A stretch of 8,884 nt of DNA from Pseudoselenomonas ruminantium (GTDB lineage Bacteria > Bacillota > Negativicutes > Selenomonadales > Selenomonadaceae), in NCBI GenBank assembly GCA_002373045.1, contig DFHU01000074.1, positions 1 to 8,884 on the forward strand, given 5' to 3'. Positions 1-6,730 of this stretch are shown piece after piece. The notes below the pieces were generated by a model that searched no databases, was not told where the DNA came from, and saw only the letters and a list, made by a program, of their open reading frames with translations. Position numbers and translations under genes: made by a program. Position 1 is the first letter of the stretch. Every line of letters starts with the position of its first letter.

Positions 1-2
1 AG

Positions 3-128
3 AAAAATTACTCCCCGTTCACCCTGAACAACGCATGGACGGGATACCTTCAGCACAAACTGCCCGATAAACTGCAATTTTTCAGCGTTTTTTACCTTAA
101 CTATATGCTCTTTTGGTCGATAATATGA
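3..128 (+). CDS. C-terminal end of an unrecognised protein (cut by window edge)
   Basis: The frame starting at base 3 stays open for 41 codons and ends in TGA at 126-128. The predicted tail is rich in aromatic and hydrophobic residues and ends FYLNYMLFWSII, with a more polar stretch before it. This could be the end of a membrane-associated or tightly packed protein. The fragment is too short to assign to a family. The stop lies 32 nt before the start of the next gene, and a possible promoter for that gene overlaps its last codons. That it is coding at all rests only on the open frame and a plausible composition. Confidence 0.4.
   Translation, partial: KNYSPFTLNNAWTGYLQHKLPDKLQFFSVFYLNYMLFWSII
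97..124 (+). promoter_or_regulatory. Possible promoter for the coiled-coil protein gene
   Basis: A -35-like TTAACT (97-102, four of six consensus bases) is followed after 16 nt by GATAAT (119-124, five of six of TATAAT). This would start transcription near base 131, about 30 nt before the chosen start codon at 161. It sits inside the last codons of the preceding gene. Prediction by eye only. Confidence 0.35.
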
Positions 129-145
129 GTAGAGAGTTTATGGAC

Positions 146-153
146 AAGGAGGG
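146..153 (+). promoter_or_regulatory. Ribosome binding site deciding the start at 161
   Basis: AAGGAGGG, seven bases before ATG 161, is a near-perfect Shine-Dalgarno sequence. It argues against the longer in-frame starts at 113, 125 and 140. Confidence 0.8.
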
Positions 154-160
154 AGATACA

Positions 161-1159
161 ATGGCAATGATAGCCCGTGTGGCGGAGGATAAGCAAAATT
201 TATTGCAGCCGCAAAATGTTTGGCAGAAAATGCAGCAGGATACGTCGCTGCGCAAGGAGAAGGATGATACGGTACTGGGCAAGGCGGCGGAGGTCTACAT
301 CAGCAAGGCGGGGAAGAAATTGAGCGAGGAGGCCAATGACCCGCTGAACCGCCTGTCGCAGACGGATTTTATGACGGATGCGGAAAAGCAGCTGTCCAAA
401 CTTTGGCAGGAGGAAAAGGACAAGGCCGAGTACAAGAAGCAGGCCGCAGAGATTGAAGAACGACTGGAAAAAGACAACAGCCTTACGGACAAAGAACGGG
501 AAAAGCTACAGGCTGAGGCAGACGAGCTCAGGAAAAAGGGCATGACCACGGACGATAAGCTCTATGACCTTTATGACCAAAAACACGCCTTGGAAAAAGA
601 TATCGAAAAAAACGAGGGAAAGTATATGGCAGGCGACCTCAGCGGCCTGCAGTGGCAAATTAGTGAGTTGGAGTGGAAAATTTATAATACCAGCATTGAT
701 ATAAAGCATGAAGGCTGGAATAAGGACAAGCTGACCCAACAGGCATTGAAGGAACGCGCCTATATCGCCATTGCCGAAAATGAGGCGAAAATTATGGGCG
801 GGGAGTTGGAAAAGCGCAATAGTGAAAATGCCATGCTCACCCGTACGGCGGAGCAGATTGCGGTACAGATGGAAGAAAACGGCAAACACCAGCCAACGGC
901 GGCTGATGTGGTGCGGGCGGCAGTCGAGGAAGGCAAAGACCGCGCCGAAAAAGCGGAAGATGAAACGGGCAAATTGGCTGACCACGGGCTGGATAGTGCG
1001 ATGAAGTTGCAAAACCAGATGCAGGCAAATGTCGAAGGTCTGACCGGGGTGGATGCAGATGCTGACCGCAATACGGCTATGCGAAAACTGAAGAAATTGT
1101 CCTATGAAGAATTTATGCGGGACGTGAAAAATAAGGAACGAGATATGGAGCGTTATTGA
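161..1159 (+). CDS. Hypothetical charged, coiled-coil, cysteine-free protein (332 aa)
   Basis: I do not recognise this protein. The start at ATG 161 is chosen because AAGGAGGG (146-153) lies 7 nt upstream; in-frame starts at 113 (TTG), 125 and 140 have no comparable ribosome binding site. The protein has no cysteine, no signal peptide and no hydrophobic segment, so it should be soluble and cytoplasmic. It is very rich in Glu, Lys, Asp, Gln and Ala. Long helical stretches with heptad-like spacing cover about residues 74-160 and 190-240, separated by a Trp-containing segment (about 160-190). A further charged helix ends the protein (about 305-332). It resembles a structural or scaffolding rod, but composition alone can mimic this. 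A strong terminator follows directly, so it is transcribed separately from the rnf operon. Function unknown. Confidence 0.85.
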   Translation: MAMIARVAEDKQNLLQPQNVWQKMQQDTSLRKEKDDTVLGKAAEVYISKAGKKLSEEANDPLNRLSQTDFMTDAEKQLSKLWQEEKDKAEYKKQAAEIEERLEKDNSLTDKEREKLQAEADELRKKGMTTDDKLYDLYDQKHALEKDIEKNEGKYMAGDLSGLQWQISELEWKIYNTSIDIKHEGWNKDKLTQQALKERAYIAIAENEAKIMGGELEKRNSENAMLTRTAEQIAVQMEENGKHQPTAADVVRAAVEEGKDRAEKAEDETGKLADHGLDSAMKLQNQMQANVEGLTGVDADADRNTAMRKLKKLSYEEFMRDVKNKERDMERY

Positions 1160-1170
1160 TTGTTGCCGGC

Positions 1171-1198
1171 AATGCCCTCGAATGAGGGCATTTTTTTT
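1171..1198 (+). terminator. Rho-independent terminator after the coiled-coil gene
   Basis: A perfect 9-bp stem, AATGCCCTC (1171-1179) with GAGGGCATT (1184-1192), closes a GAAT loop. Eight consecutive T (1191-1198) overlap the base of the stem and continue after it. It starts 11 nt after the stop codon at 1157-1159. This separates the upstream gene from everything that follows. Confidence 0.92.
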
Positions 1199-1202
1199 GC
1201 AG

Positions 1203-2017
1203 GAAAAGAAATTTGGGGATAAAGGTCGAAATATTTATAAAACCCGTGGCAATAAGCATAGCATTGCAAGCTGTGATAGGGAGGTTTTTGGCAAAGCCGG
1301 GCAAGGTTATCTGGTTTGGGCCTTATCATGATGAAACATCGGGGCTTAATATGATGACCAGCAGCTGCGGCTTTACGAAAAATGGCACGGCGGCCGGTGT
1401 TATCACCATGACGGTAGGCATTGATGAACTGGAAGACTATGTCAAAAACATCACCGGAACTGGCAAAACTCGGCAAAGCTGCCATTGAAGCGCAGGCCTT
1501 GGACATCATCGAGACGGAAGCCTATGGGGAAGATAGCTATGCGATGGTTGTACCCCTTTGCATTGATAATCTTAAGCTGATTCTCGTGGCACCGAAGTCC
1601 GATTACACAGGCCCCATCACCAAGGCGACTTATATGAGCATCATCATGGCCTTTGTTGTCATGCTGGTACTCTGCGTGGTACGCATTGCCGAAGGGGCCA
1701 GCGATCAGGCCATGGAGGCGGGCAATATTCAGGCAACGGCCGAAGATGTTACCAGCCATGCCGAAGATTTGGTCGCCGATACGCAGTCTGTCCTGCAGAA
1801 TGCAGTGACGGCCAAGGATAAAATCAGTGACGGCCGTCAGTCCATTCAGGAAGCTGTGCGGCAGATGAATAACATCACGGACAGCACCGAAAGCATTCAG
1901 CAGTCCATTGAAAAGCTCGACAAGAGTTCGCAGCAGATTGCCCAGCTCGTACTTGTCAAGCCTTTTCACAGTTTTTTTTGTGCGCTGCAGAAATTGTCTG
2001 CAATAATAAAAAAATAA
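1203..2017 (+). pseudogene. Decayed methyl-accepting chemotaxis protein (Cache sensor, membrane helix, partial signalling helix)
   Basis: Two reading frames together resemble the middle of a methyl-accepting chemotaxis protein. The first (about 1300-1455) has a Cache-like periplasmic segment: PGKVIWFGPYHDE, then TAAGVITMTVGIDELEDYV. The second (about 1455-1951) continues it with ELAKLGKAAIEAQ and the end of the sensor. A membrane helix follows (about 1633-1690, TYMSIIMAFVVMLVLCVV), then a Ser/Thr/Gln-rich amphipathic helix ending SSQQIAQLV. The frame changes by +1 near 1450-1465. A second shift near 1300 is likely, because frame 3 upstream reads DREVFGKAGQG, as expected just before the Cache motif. 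The N-terminal half, including the first membrane helix, is missing; there is no start codon with a ribosome binding site. Homology stops at about 1951, before the conserved hairpin core that contacts CheA/CheW, and the frame runs into unrelated AT-rich DNA, stopping at 2017. It cannot encode a working receptor. This accounts for the ~800-base stretch without an intact gene. Confidence 0.8.
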
Positions 2018-2065
2018 AAAAAATAAAAAACAGGAATTGTACTGTATGAAATCGAATAGTATAAA
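2002..2065 (+). promoter_or_regulatory. Predicted promoter of the rseC-rnf operon with upstream A-tract
   Basis: TATAAA at 2060-2065 lies 17 nt after TTGTAC at 2037-2042. The -35 box is weak (three of six consensus bases). From 2002 to 2030 the DNA has no G or C and consists of A-runs broken by single T, at the position where an UP element would touch the RNA polymerase alpha subunits. Transcription would start near 2072, about 20 nt before the rseC-like start. The upstream DNA is the end of a pseudogene, so this is the most likely operon promoter. No recognisable operator was found. Prediction by eye. Confidence 0.55.
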
Positions 2066-2091
2066 TTGTGTACCTTGTGGAGGTGATGAAG

Positions 2092-2517
2092 ATGAAGCAG
2101 GAACAAGGTATTGTCCTGGAAACCGCTGACGGCATGGCCAAGGTGCGTATTGGCCGCCATGCGGAGTGCGGTTCGTGTGGGGCTTGCGGCGGTGCCCGGC
2201 AGGTGGTCGTGGATGCCGTAAATCCCTTGGGGGCGGCTGTCGGTCAGCGGGTGCGCTTTGCATTCCGCGAGGAACAGGTGCTCACAGGGGCCTTTGTGGT
2301 CTTTATTTTGCCACTGATTTTTGGCGGCGTGGGAGCGGTGATTGGGCATTTTATGGCACCGCTGTTGGCGGCAAGTGGCAGTTTGCTTGCTGTGATTGGC
2401 GCGTTGCTTTTCTTCCTGTTTGCGCTGGGGCTGGTTCGGAAATTTGACCGGCGGGCGGCGCAGGATAAGGCGGCCAAACCTGTGATTATCGAGATTTTGG
2501 ATAATCAACAGTCATAA
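2092..2517 (+). CDS. rseC: RseC/MucC family membrane protein (SoxR-reducing system type)
   Basis: This is a 141-residue RseC_MucC family protein. ATG 2092 is chosen because GGAGG (2079-2083) lies 8 nt upstream; the in-frame GTG at 2068 has no such site. Residues 1-60 form a small domain with a CxxCxxC motif (C26, C29, C32) that may bind a metal or act in redox chemistry. Two membrane helices follow at about 66-87 and 94-115, then a short basic, cytoplasmic tail. In Escherichia coli, RseC works with the RsxABCDGE complex, the Rnf homologue, in keeping SoxR reduced. It is also tied to sigma-E control. As first gene of the operon, 33 nt ahead of rnfC, it probably helps assemble, supply or regulate the Rnf complex; that role is inferred. 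The family is clear from layout and context, while the symbol is less certain than the family. Confidence 0.85.
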   Translation: MKQEQGIVLETADGMAKVRIGRHAECGSCGACGGARQVVVDAVNPLGAAVGQRVRFAFREEQVLTGAFVVFILPLIFGGVGAVIGHFMAPLLAASGSLLAVIGALLFFLFALGLVRKFDRRAAQDKAAKPVIIEILDNQQS

Positions 2518-2550
2518 TATATTTTGGGAGACTATACAAGAGGTGATTGT

Positions 2551-3930
2551 ATGTTCGAAAGCTTTCTCGGGGGAATTCACCCCAAAGATGGCAAGGAACT
2601 GGCTAAAGATAAGCCGATTGAAGATATGCCGGTGCCGCAGGAACTCGTGGTTCCCATGGGCCAGCATATCGGTGCGCCCTGCACGCCGACGGTCAAAGTG
2701 GGCGATGAGGTGAAGCGCGGCCAGCTTATCGGTACGAGTCCGGCGTTTATGCATGCCGATATTCATGCGCCGATATCGGGCAAGGTGGTAAAAATCGAGC
2801 CGCGGCCCCATTCCGGCATGGGCAGCTGCATGGCGGTAGTGATTCAAAATGACGGCAAAGATGAATGGGCTGACGGCCTGCCACTCACGCGCAACTGGCA
2901 GACCATGGGCAGTGAGGAGATTCTCGCGGCAATTCAATCTGCCGGTATTGTAGGCATGGGCGGGGCAACCTTCCCTGCACATATCAAATTGAAGCCAAGC
3001 AAGCCTGTGGACATCCTGGTTTTGAACGGCGCCGAATGTGAGCCGTATCTGACTGCTGACTATCGTTTGATGTTGGAGTATGGCGCAAAAATCATCACGG
3101 GCACGCAGATTCTGCAAAAACTGTTGGGCGTCAAGCGCACGGTTATCGGCATTGAGGACAATAAGCCCGAAGCCATCAAGGCGATGGAGCAGGCGGCACA
3201 GGGCACGAATATCGAAGTGGCGGCCTTAAAGACCAAGTACCCGCAGGGCGCGGAGAAAATGCTGATTAAAGTCATCAGCGGCCGCGAGGTGCCCATGGGG
3301 GGCCTGCCTATGGATGTGGGCGCTGTGGTGCAGAATGTGGGCACGGTGGCGGCCATTGCCGATGCCGTGGAACATGGCCTGCCCTTGACGGAGCGCATTA
3401 CGACGGTGACGGGCGATGCCATCAAGGAGCCGAAAAATCTGCGTATCCGCATTGGCACGTCCTATCAGGCGGCGATTGATTATTGTGGCGGCTTTAAGCA
3501 GCAGCCCAAGAAGCTCATTGCGGGCGGCCCGATGATGGGCATGGCCCAGGCGACTGCAGAAGTGCCCGTGATGAAAGGATCTTCGGGCATTTTGGCGCTG
3601 ACGGCAGAAAAAGTTGACCACGGCCCGGAAATGAACTGCATTCGCTGTGGCAAATGCGTCAAGGCCTGTCCCATGGGGCTTGTGCCCTCCATGCTCGCCA
3701 TTTTGTCGGAGCGTCAGGCATACGAGGTCTGCCGTGATGAATACGGCCTGATGAATTGCGTGGAATGTGGCTGCTGTACGTTTGTGTGCCCGGCTAAGCG
3801 CAATATCGTGCAGTATATCAAGAATGCCAAGGGCTTTATTCGTGCGGAACAGATGAAGGCCAAAGCCGCGGCTGAGGCCAAGAAAAAAGCTCAGGAAGCA
3901 GCTGAGGCGAAGAAGGAGGCGGAAAAATGA
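2551..3930 (+). CDS. rnfC: Rnf complex subunit RnfC (NADH/FMN/Fe-S subunit)
   Basis: RnfC is the peripheral cytoplasmic subunit of the ferredoxin:NAD oxidoreductase and handles the NAD(H) side. The 459-residue product is of usual length for the short clostridial form. ATG 2551 is supported by AGAGGTGAT (2539-2547); an in-frame TTG at 2524 is rejected. Residues about 30-90 form the biotinyl-lipoyl-like domain typical of RnfC. The nucleotide/flavin-binding domain follows, with GIVGMGGATFP (132-142) and NGAECEPY (159-166). Two [4Fe-4S] motifs follow: C363, C366, C369, C373 and C403, C406, C409, C413. The last ~30 residues are Ala/Lys/Glu-rich and helical, a short version of the long repetitive tail seen in proteobacterial RsxC. 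The stop overlaps the rnfD start by 4 nt (ATGA), which suggests coupled translation. Confidence 0.97.
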   Translation: MFESFLGGIHPKDGKELAKDKPIEDMPVPQELVVPMGQHIGAPCTPTVKVGDEVKRGQLIGTSPAFMHADIHAPISGKVVKIEPRPHSGMGSCMAVVIQNDGKDEWADGLPLTRNWQTMGSEEILAAIQSAGIVGMGGATFPAHIKLKPSKPVDILVLNGAECEPYLTADYRLMLEYGAKIITGTQILQKLLGVKRTVIGIEDNKPEAIKAMEQAAQGTNIEVAALKTKYPQGAEKMLIKVISGREVPMGGLPMDVGAVVQNVGTVAAIADAVEHGLPLTERITTVTGDAIKEPKNLRIRIGTSYQAAIDYCGGFKQQPKKLIAGGPMMGMAQATAEVPVMKGSSGILALTAEKVDHGPEMNCIRCGKCVKACPMGLVPSMLAILSERQAYEVCRDEYGLMNCVECGCCTFVCPAKRNIVQYIKNAKGFIRAEQMKAKAAAEAKKKAQEAAEAKKEAEK

Positions 3931-4946
3931 GTGAAGAAGCAGTAAAACAGGAAACAGCAAGCTCGCTGTTTACGGTTTCCGTATCTCCACATATTCGTGA
4001 TGATGAAACCATCAGCCATATCATGTGGCAGGTCAATGCGGCGCTTTTGCCTGCGGCCCTCTTTGCCGTCTGGTGGTTTGGGATTCCCGCACTTGTAAAT
4101 ATGCTGGTCGGTGTGGTCTTTGCGGTGCTCGGTGAATATCTCTGGCAGAAGGGCATGCACCAGCCCATTACGGCCTTTGATGGCAGTGCCTGCATTACGG
4201 GCCTGCTACTGGCTATGTCCATGTCTCCTGTATTGCCACCCTATATGGTGGCTATTGGTTCTCTGCTCGCTATTGTGGTGGCTAAGCAGTCTATGGGCGG
4301 CTTGGGCTTTAATATCTTTAACCCTGCGCATATCGGACGCGCGGCACTGATGGTGTCCTGGCCCGTAGCGATGACGACCTGGACGAAGATGGCGGATGCC
4401 AGCGGTGGCGTGGATGCCATGACCTCGGCAACGCCCTTAAATATTTTGAAGATGCAGGGTTATGATGCGCTGATTGCCACCTTTGGCAGTCAGTCAGACC
4501 TCTATTGGAATCTCTTTATCGGTACGCGCAATGGTTCGCTGGGCGAAACCAGCACGCTTTTATTGCTGCTTGGTGGTCTGTATCTGATTTGGAAAGGCTA
4601 TGTCAACTGGCAGGTGCCGGTGACGATGATTGCTACGGTGGCCATTCTTACCTGGATTTTTGGCCCCACAGGGCTCTTTACTGGTGACCCGGTGTTCCAT
4701 GTGATGGCAGGCGGGCTCATGCTCGGTGCTTTCTTTATGGCGACGGATATGGTGACGATTCCCATGACCATCAAAGGTCAGCTGATTTTTGCAGTGGGCG
4801 CAGGCGCGCTGACCGTGCTGATTCGTCTGGTGGGCGGCTATCCCGAAGGGGTCTGCTATTCCCTGCTGCTGATGAACGCTGTGACACCGCTTATCGATAG
4901 GTTCTGCAAACCGCGTATCTTTGGAGCAGGAGGTGCAAAATCATGA
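3927..4946 (+). CDS. rnfD: Rnf complex subunit RnfD (flavinylated membrane subunit)
   Basis: RnfD is an integral membrane subunit related to NqrB that carries covalent FMN and forms part of the ion-translocating core. The 339-residue protein has a hydrophilic N-terminus of about 30 residues, then a series of about eight to ten membrane helices. The flavinylation motif is TSATP, with T169 the predicted FMN-bearing threonine; ApbE is the enzyme that normally attaches it, but no apbE gene lies in this window. FNIFNPAHIGRAALM (about 129-143) is a typical conserved RnfD/NqrB stretch. The ATG overlaps the rnfC stop by 4 nt, and AAGGAGG (3913-3919), embedded in the last rnfC codons, serves as ribosome binding site. 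Its own stop overlaps the rnfG start by 4 nt. Confidence 0.97.
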   Translation: MSEEAVKQETASSLFTVSVSPHIRDDETISHIMWQVNAALLPAALFAVWWFGIPALVNMLVGVVFAVLGEYLWQKGMHQPITAFDGSACITGLLLAMSMSPVLPPYMVAIGSLLAIVVAKQSMGGLGFNIFNPAHIGRAALMVSWPVAMTTWTKMADASGGVDAMTSATPLNILKMQGYDALIATFGSQSDLYWNLFIGTRNGSLGETSTLLLLLGGLYLIWKGYVNWQVPVTMIATVAILTWIFGPTGLFTGDPVFHVMAGGLMLGAFFMATDMVTIPMTIKGQLIFAVGAGALTVLIRLVGGYPEGVCYSLLLMNAVTPLIDRFCKPRIFGAGGAKS

Positions 4947-5503
4947 GCAGCAACGAACATTCTACGTTCAAGATTGCCTTTAATTTGGCAGCGGCCTGCT
5001 TTATCTCCGGCATCGTTATCGGTTCGGTGTATTTCGTGACAGCACCTGTGGCGGCGCAGAAAGCCGAGGAAATGAAGCAGGAGTCCATGAAGGCGCTTGT
5101 GCCCGAAGCGGAACATTTCACGGAAGTAGCCGGCCATGAGGGCTGGTTTGCGGCCGAAAAAGGCGGCAAGGCTATTGCCTATATCGTGCCCTCTGAAAGT
5201 AAGGGCTATGGCGGTAAAATCAAAATGCTGGTGGCCGTGACGGCGGACAGCAAAGTCATTGATTTTTCGATTTTGGAGCATAACGAAACGCCGGGACTCG
5301 GTGATAATGCACAAAAGCCCGAATTTCGGCAGATGTTTGCGGGGAAAGGTGCGGATAAACTCACCGTCACCAAAGACCCCGCCAATAAGGAAAACATTCA
5401 GGCCATGACCGGCGCGACGATTTCTTCCCGCGCCGTGACCAAGGGCGTGCGGGAAGCTGTGGAAGCGGTTGCCGCCTACAAGGCTGAGGGAGGTGCGAAG
5501 TAA
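4943..5503 (+). CDS. rnfG: Rnf complex subunit RnfG (FMN-binding, membrane-anchored)
   Basis: RnfG is anchored by one N-terminal helix, and its FMN-binding domain faces outward from the cytoplasmic membrane, where it takes part in electron transfer with RnfD. The 186-residue product has the anchor at about residues 9-34 and the FMN_bind domain through the rest. GLGDNAQKPEF (about 117-127) and TGATISSRAV near the end mark the domain; T159 in TGAT is the predicted covalent FMN site. The position usually occupied by Asp three residues before TGAT is Gln here; I recall this also from other Firmicutes and do not regard it as a defect. GGAGGTG before the start is the ribosome binding site. The ATG overlaps the rnfD stop, and the stop shares one base with the rnfE start. 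Confidence 0.96.
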   Translation: MSSNEHSTFKIAFNLAAACFISGIVIGSVYFVTAPVAAQKAEEMKQESMKALVPEAEHFTEVAGHEGWFAAEKGGKAIAYIVPSESKGYGGKIKMLVAVTADSKVIDFSILEHNETPGLGDNAQKPEFRQMFAGKGADKLTVTKDPANKENIQAMTGATISSRAVTKGVREAVEAVAAYKAEGGAK

Positions 5504-6141
5504 TGAAGGAACATTGGCAAATCTTCAGCAAGGGGCTTATTGCCGAAAATCCGATTTTCATTCTGGCGCTGTCCCTGTGTCCGGCATTGGCTGTAACGAC
5601 AACGGTTATCAATGGCCTGACCATGGGCCTGACGGTGACGTTTGTCATCACGACCAACAATGTTGTGGTGTCCATCGTGCGCAAATGGGTCAATCCCAAG
5701 GTGCGTGTGCCGGTGTATATCACCTCGATTGCCACGATTGTCACGGTGGCCCAGCTCGTCTTGCAGGCGTATTTCCCGGTACTCTACAAGGCCATGGGCA
5801 TTTATCTGGCGCTCGTGGTGGTGTTTGCCATCATTTTGGCGCGGGCGGAGGTATTCGCCTCGAAAAACGGCGTTTGGAAGTCCTTCTTGGACGGCTTTGG
5901 CATGGGCTGTGGCTTTACGCTCGCCATGCTCACGATAGCCGTTATCCGTGAGCTTTTTGGCGCGGGGACCATCTTGGGCGTGCCGGTCTTCGGCGAGGGG
6001 TATGAACCCATGTTAATGATGATTCTGCCGCCGGGCGCCTTTATCCTGATTGGCTATCTGGTGGCGGCTTGCAAGACCTGGAACGCCAAACAGGAAGAAA
6101 AAGCTCGCTTGGCGGAGCTGAAAGCAGGAAAGGAGGCCTAA
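5503..6141 (+). CDS. rnfE: Rnf complex subunit RnfE, variant lacking the second conserved cysteine
   Basis: RnfE is a six-helix membrane protein homologous to NqrD. It pairs with RnfA as an inverted pseudo-symmetric core. In the family, two cysteines from each partner hold a [2Fe-2S] cluster in mid-membrane. The 212-residue product has the first cysteine (C26, in LSLCPALAVTT). The second, normally in a VNC or TNC tripeptide before the GRAEAFA stretch, is replaced: the segment reads VVVFAIILARAEVFA, with A109 in place of Cys. The other cysteines are C136 (in GMGCGF) and C190 near the end. The rest of the protein aligns well by eye, including SFLDGFGMG, RELFG and MLPPGAF-like stretches, so it does not look like a dead gene. 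The start is ATG 5503, sharing one base with the rnfG stop, with GAGGGAGG (5486-5493) upstream. Confidence 0.95.
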   Translation: MKEHWQIFSKGLIAENPIFILALSLCPALAVTTTVINGLTMGLTVTFVITTNNVVVSIVRKWVNPKVRVPVYITSIATIVTVAQLVLQAYFPVLYKAMGIYLALVVVFAIILARAEVFASKNGVWKSFLDGFGMGCGFTLAMLTIAVIRELFGAGTILGVPVFGEGYEPMLMMILPPGAFILIGYLVAACKTWNAKQEEKARLAELKAGKEA

Positions 6142-6144
6142 ATC

Positions 6145-6720
6145 ATGGGAGAGTATTTAACTTTATTTATCGGCGCGGTTGTGGTCAATAACTTCGTGCT
6201 GACGAAATTTTTGGGCCTCTGTATCTTCTTCGGTATCTCCAAGAATTTAAGCGCTTCCGTGGGCATGGGCATGGCAGTGACTTCGGTTATGACCATGAGT
6301 TCCATCCTCGCCTGGATTGTCTACTTCTTTGTGCTGGAACCCTTGGGGCTGACCTTCCTCACAACGATTGTGTTCGTTGTGCTGACCGCGAGCTTTGTGC
6401 AGCTCCTGGAACTGGTCATCAAGAAACAGGCTCCGGCCCTCTACAATATGTGGGGCATTTACCTTTTGCTGATTGCCACCAACTGCATCGTGCTGGCGGT
6501 GCCCCTGCTCAATGTCGAGAGCAATTACAGCCTGTTGAAGAGTATCGTCTTTGCCATCGGCTCCGGTTTGGGCTTTGCCGTGGCTATCATCCTCATGGCG
6601 TCTTTGCGGGAAAAGCTGGTTTATGCGAACGTGCCGAAGCCATTGCAGGGCATTGGGATTGCCTTTATCTTGGCTGGTATGCTGTCATTGGCGTTCCTGG
6701 GATTTGCGGGCATGTTGTGA
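6145..6720 (+). CDS. rnfA: Rnf complex subunit RnfA
   Basis: RnfA is the NqrE-like membrane partner of RnfE, with six helices in 191 residues, the usual size. The family signature near the N-terminus is clear (VNNFVLTKFLGLC, with C26), and the second cluster ligand is present (C114 in ATNCIVLAVPLLN). Both predicted [2Fe-2S] ligands on this side are therefore kept, unlike in RnfE. The C-terminal conserved part (REKLVYANVPKPLQG, then GMLSLAFLGFAGML) is intact. It starts 3 nt after the rnfE stop, with AAGGAGG at 6130-6136 inside the end of rnfE. Confidence 0.97.
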   Translation: MGEYLTLFIGAVVVNNFVLTKFLGLCIFFGISKNLSASVGMGMAVTSVMTMSSILAWIVYFFVLEPLGLTFLTTIVFVVLTASFVQLLELVIKKQAPALYNMWGIYLLLIATNCIVLAVPLLNVESNYSLLKSIVFAIGSGLGFAVAIILMASLREKLVYANVPKPLQGIGIAFILAGMLSLAFLGFAGML

Positions 6721-6730
6721 GGTGTAGCAA

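Noticed and set aside
1966..1984. CACA and TGTG half-sites around a T-run, considered as a Rex (redox repressor) operator
   Set aside because: Rex sites read TTGTGA-N6-TCACAA. Here the halves are in the opposite order (TCACA first, TTGTG second), so the match is only superficial.
1986..2002. Hairpin TGCAGA / TCTGCA considered as a terminator
   Set aside because: The stem is only 6 bp and is followed by A-runs rather than T on the plus strand; on the minus strand no T-run follows.
2068..2091. Longer rseC start at GTG 2068
   Set aside because: It would fall about at the predicted transcription start and has no ribosome binding site, while GGAGG at 2079-2083 fits ATG 2092.
1451..2263. Long open frame on the minus strand (270 codons)
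   Set aside because: It spans the receptor remnant, the AT-rich promoter region and the rseC start. The protein is rich in His/Arg/Pro with no family resemblance and no ribosome binding site; it is a shadow of codon bias on the other strand.
3840..3927. Lys/Ala/Glu repeats at the end of RnfC, considered as a novel domain
   Set aside because: Ala/Lys-rich tails of varying length are common in RnfC/RsxC, and this one is short.
3226..3960. Minus-strand open frame of 244 codons opposite rnfC
   Set aside because: It lies wholly opposite the well supported rnfC and the start of rnfD, and its His/Arg/Leu-rich composition is typical of antisense translation.
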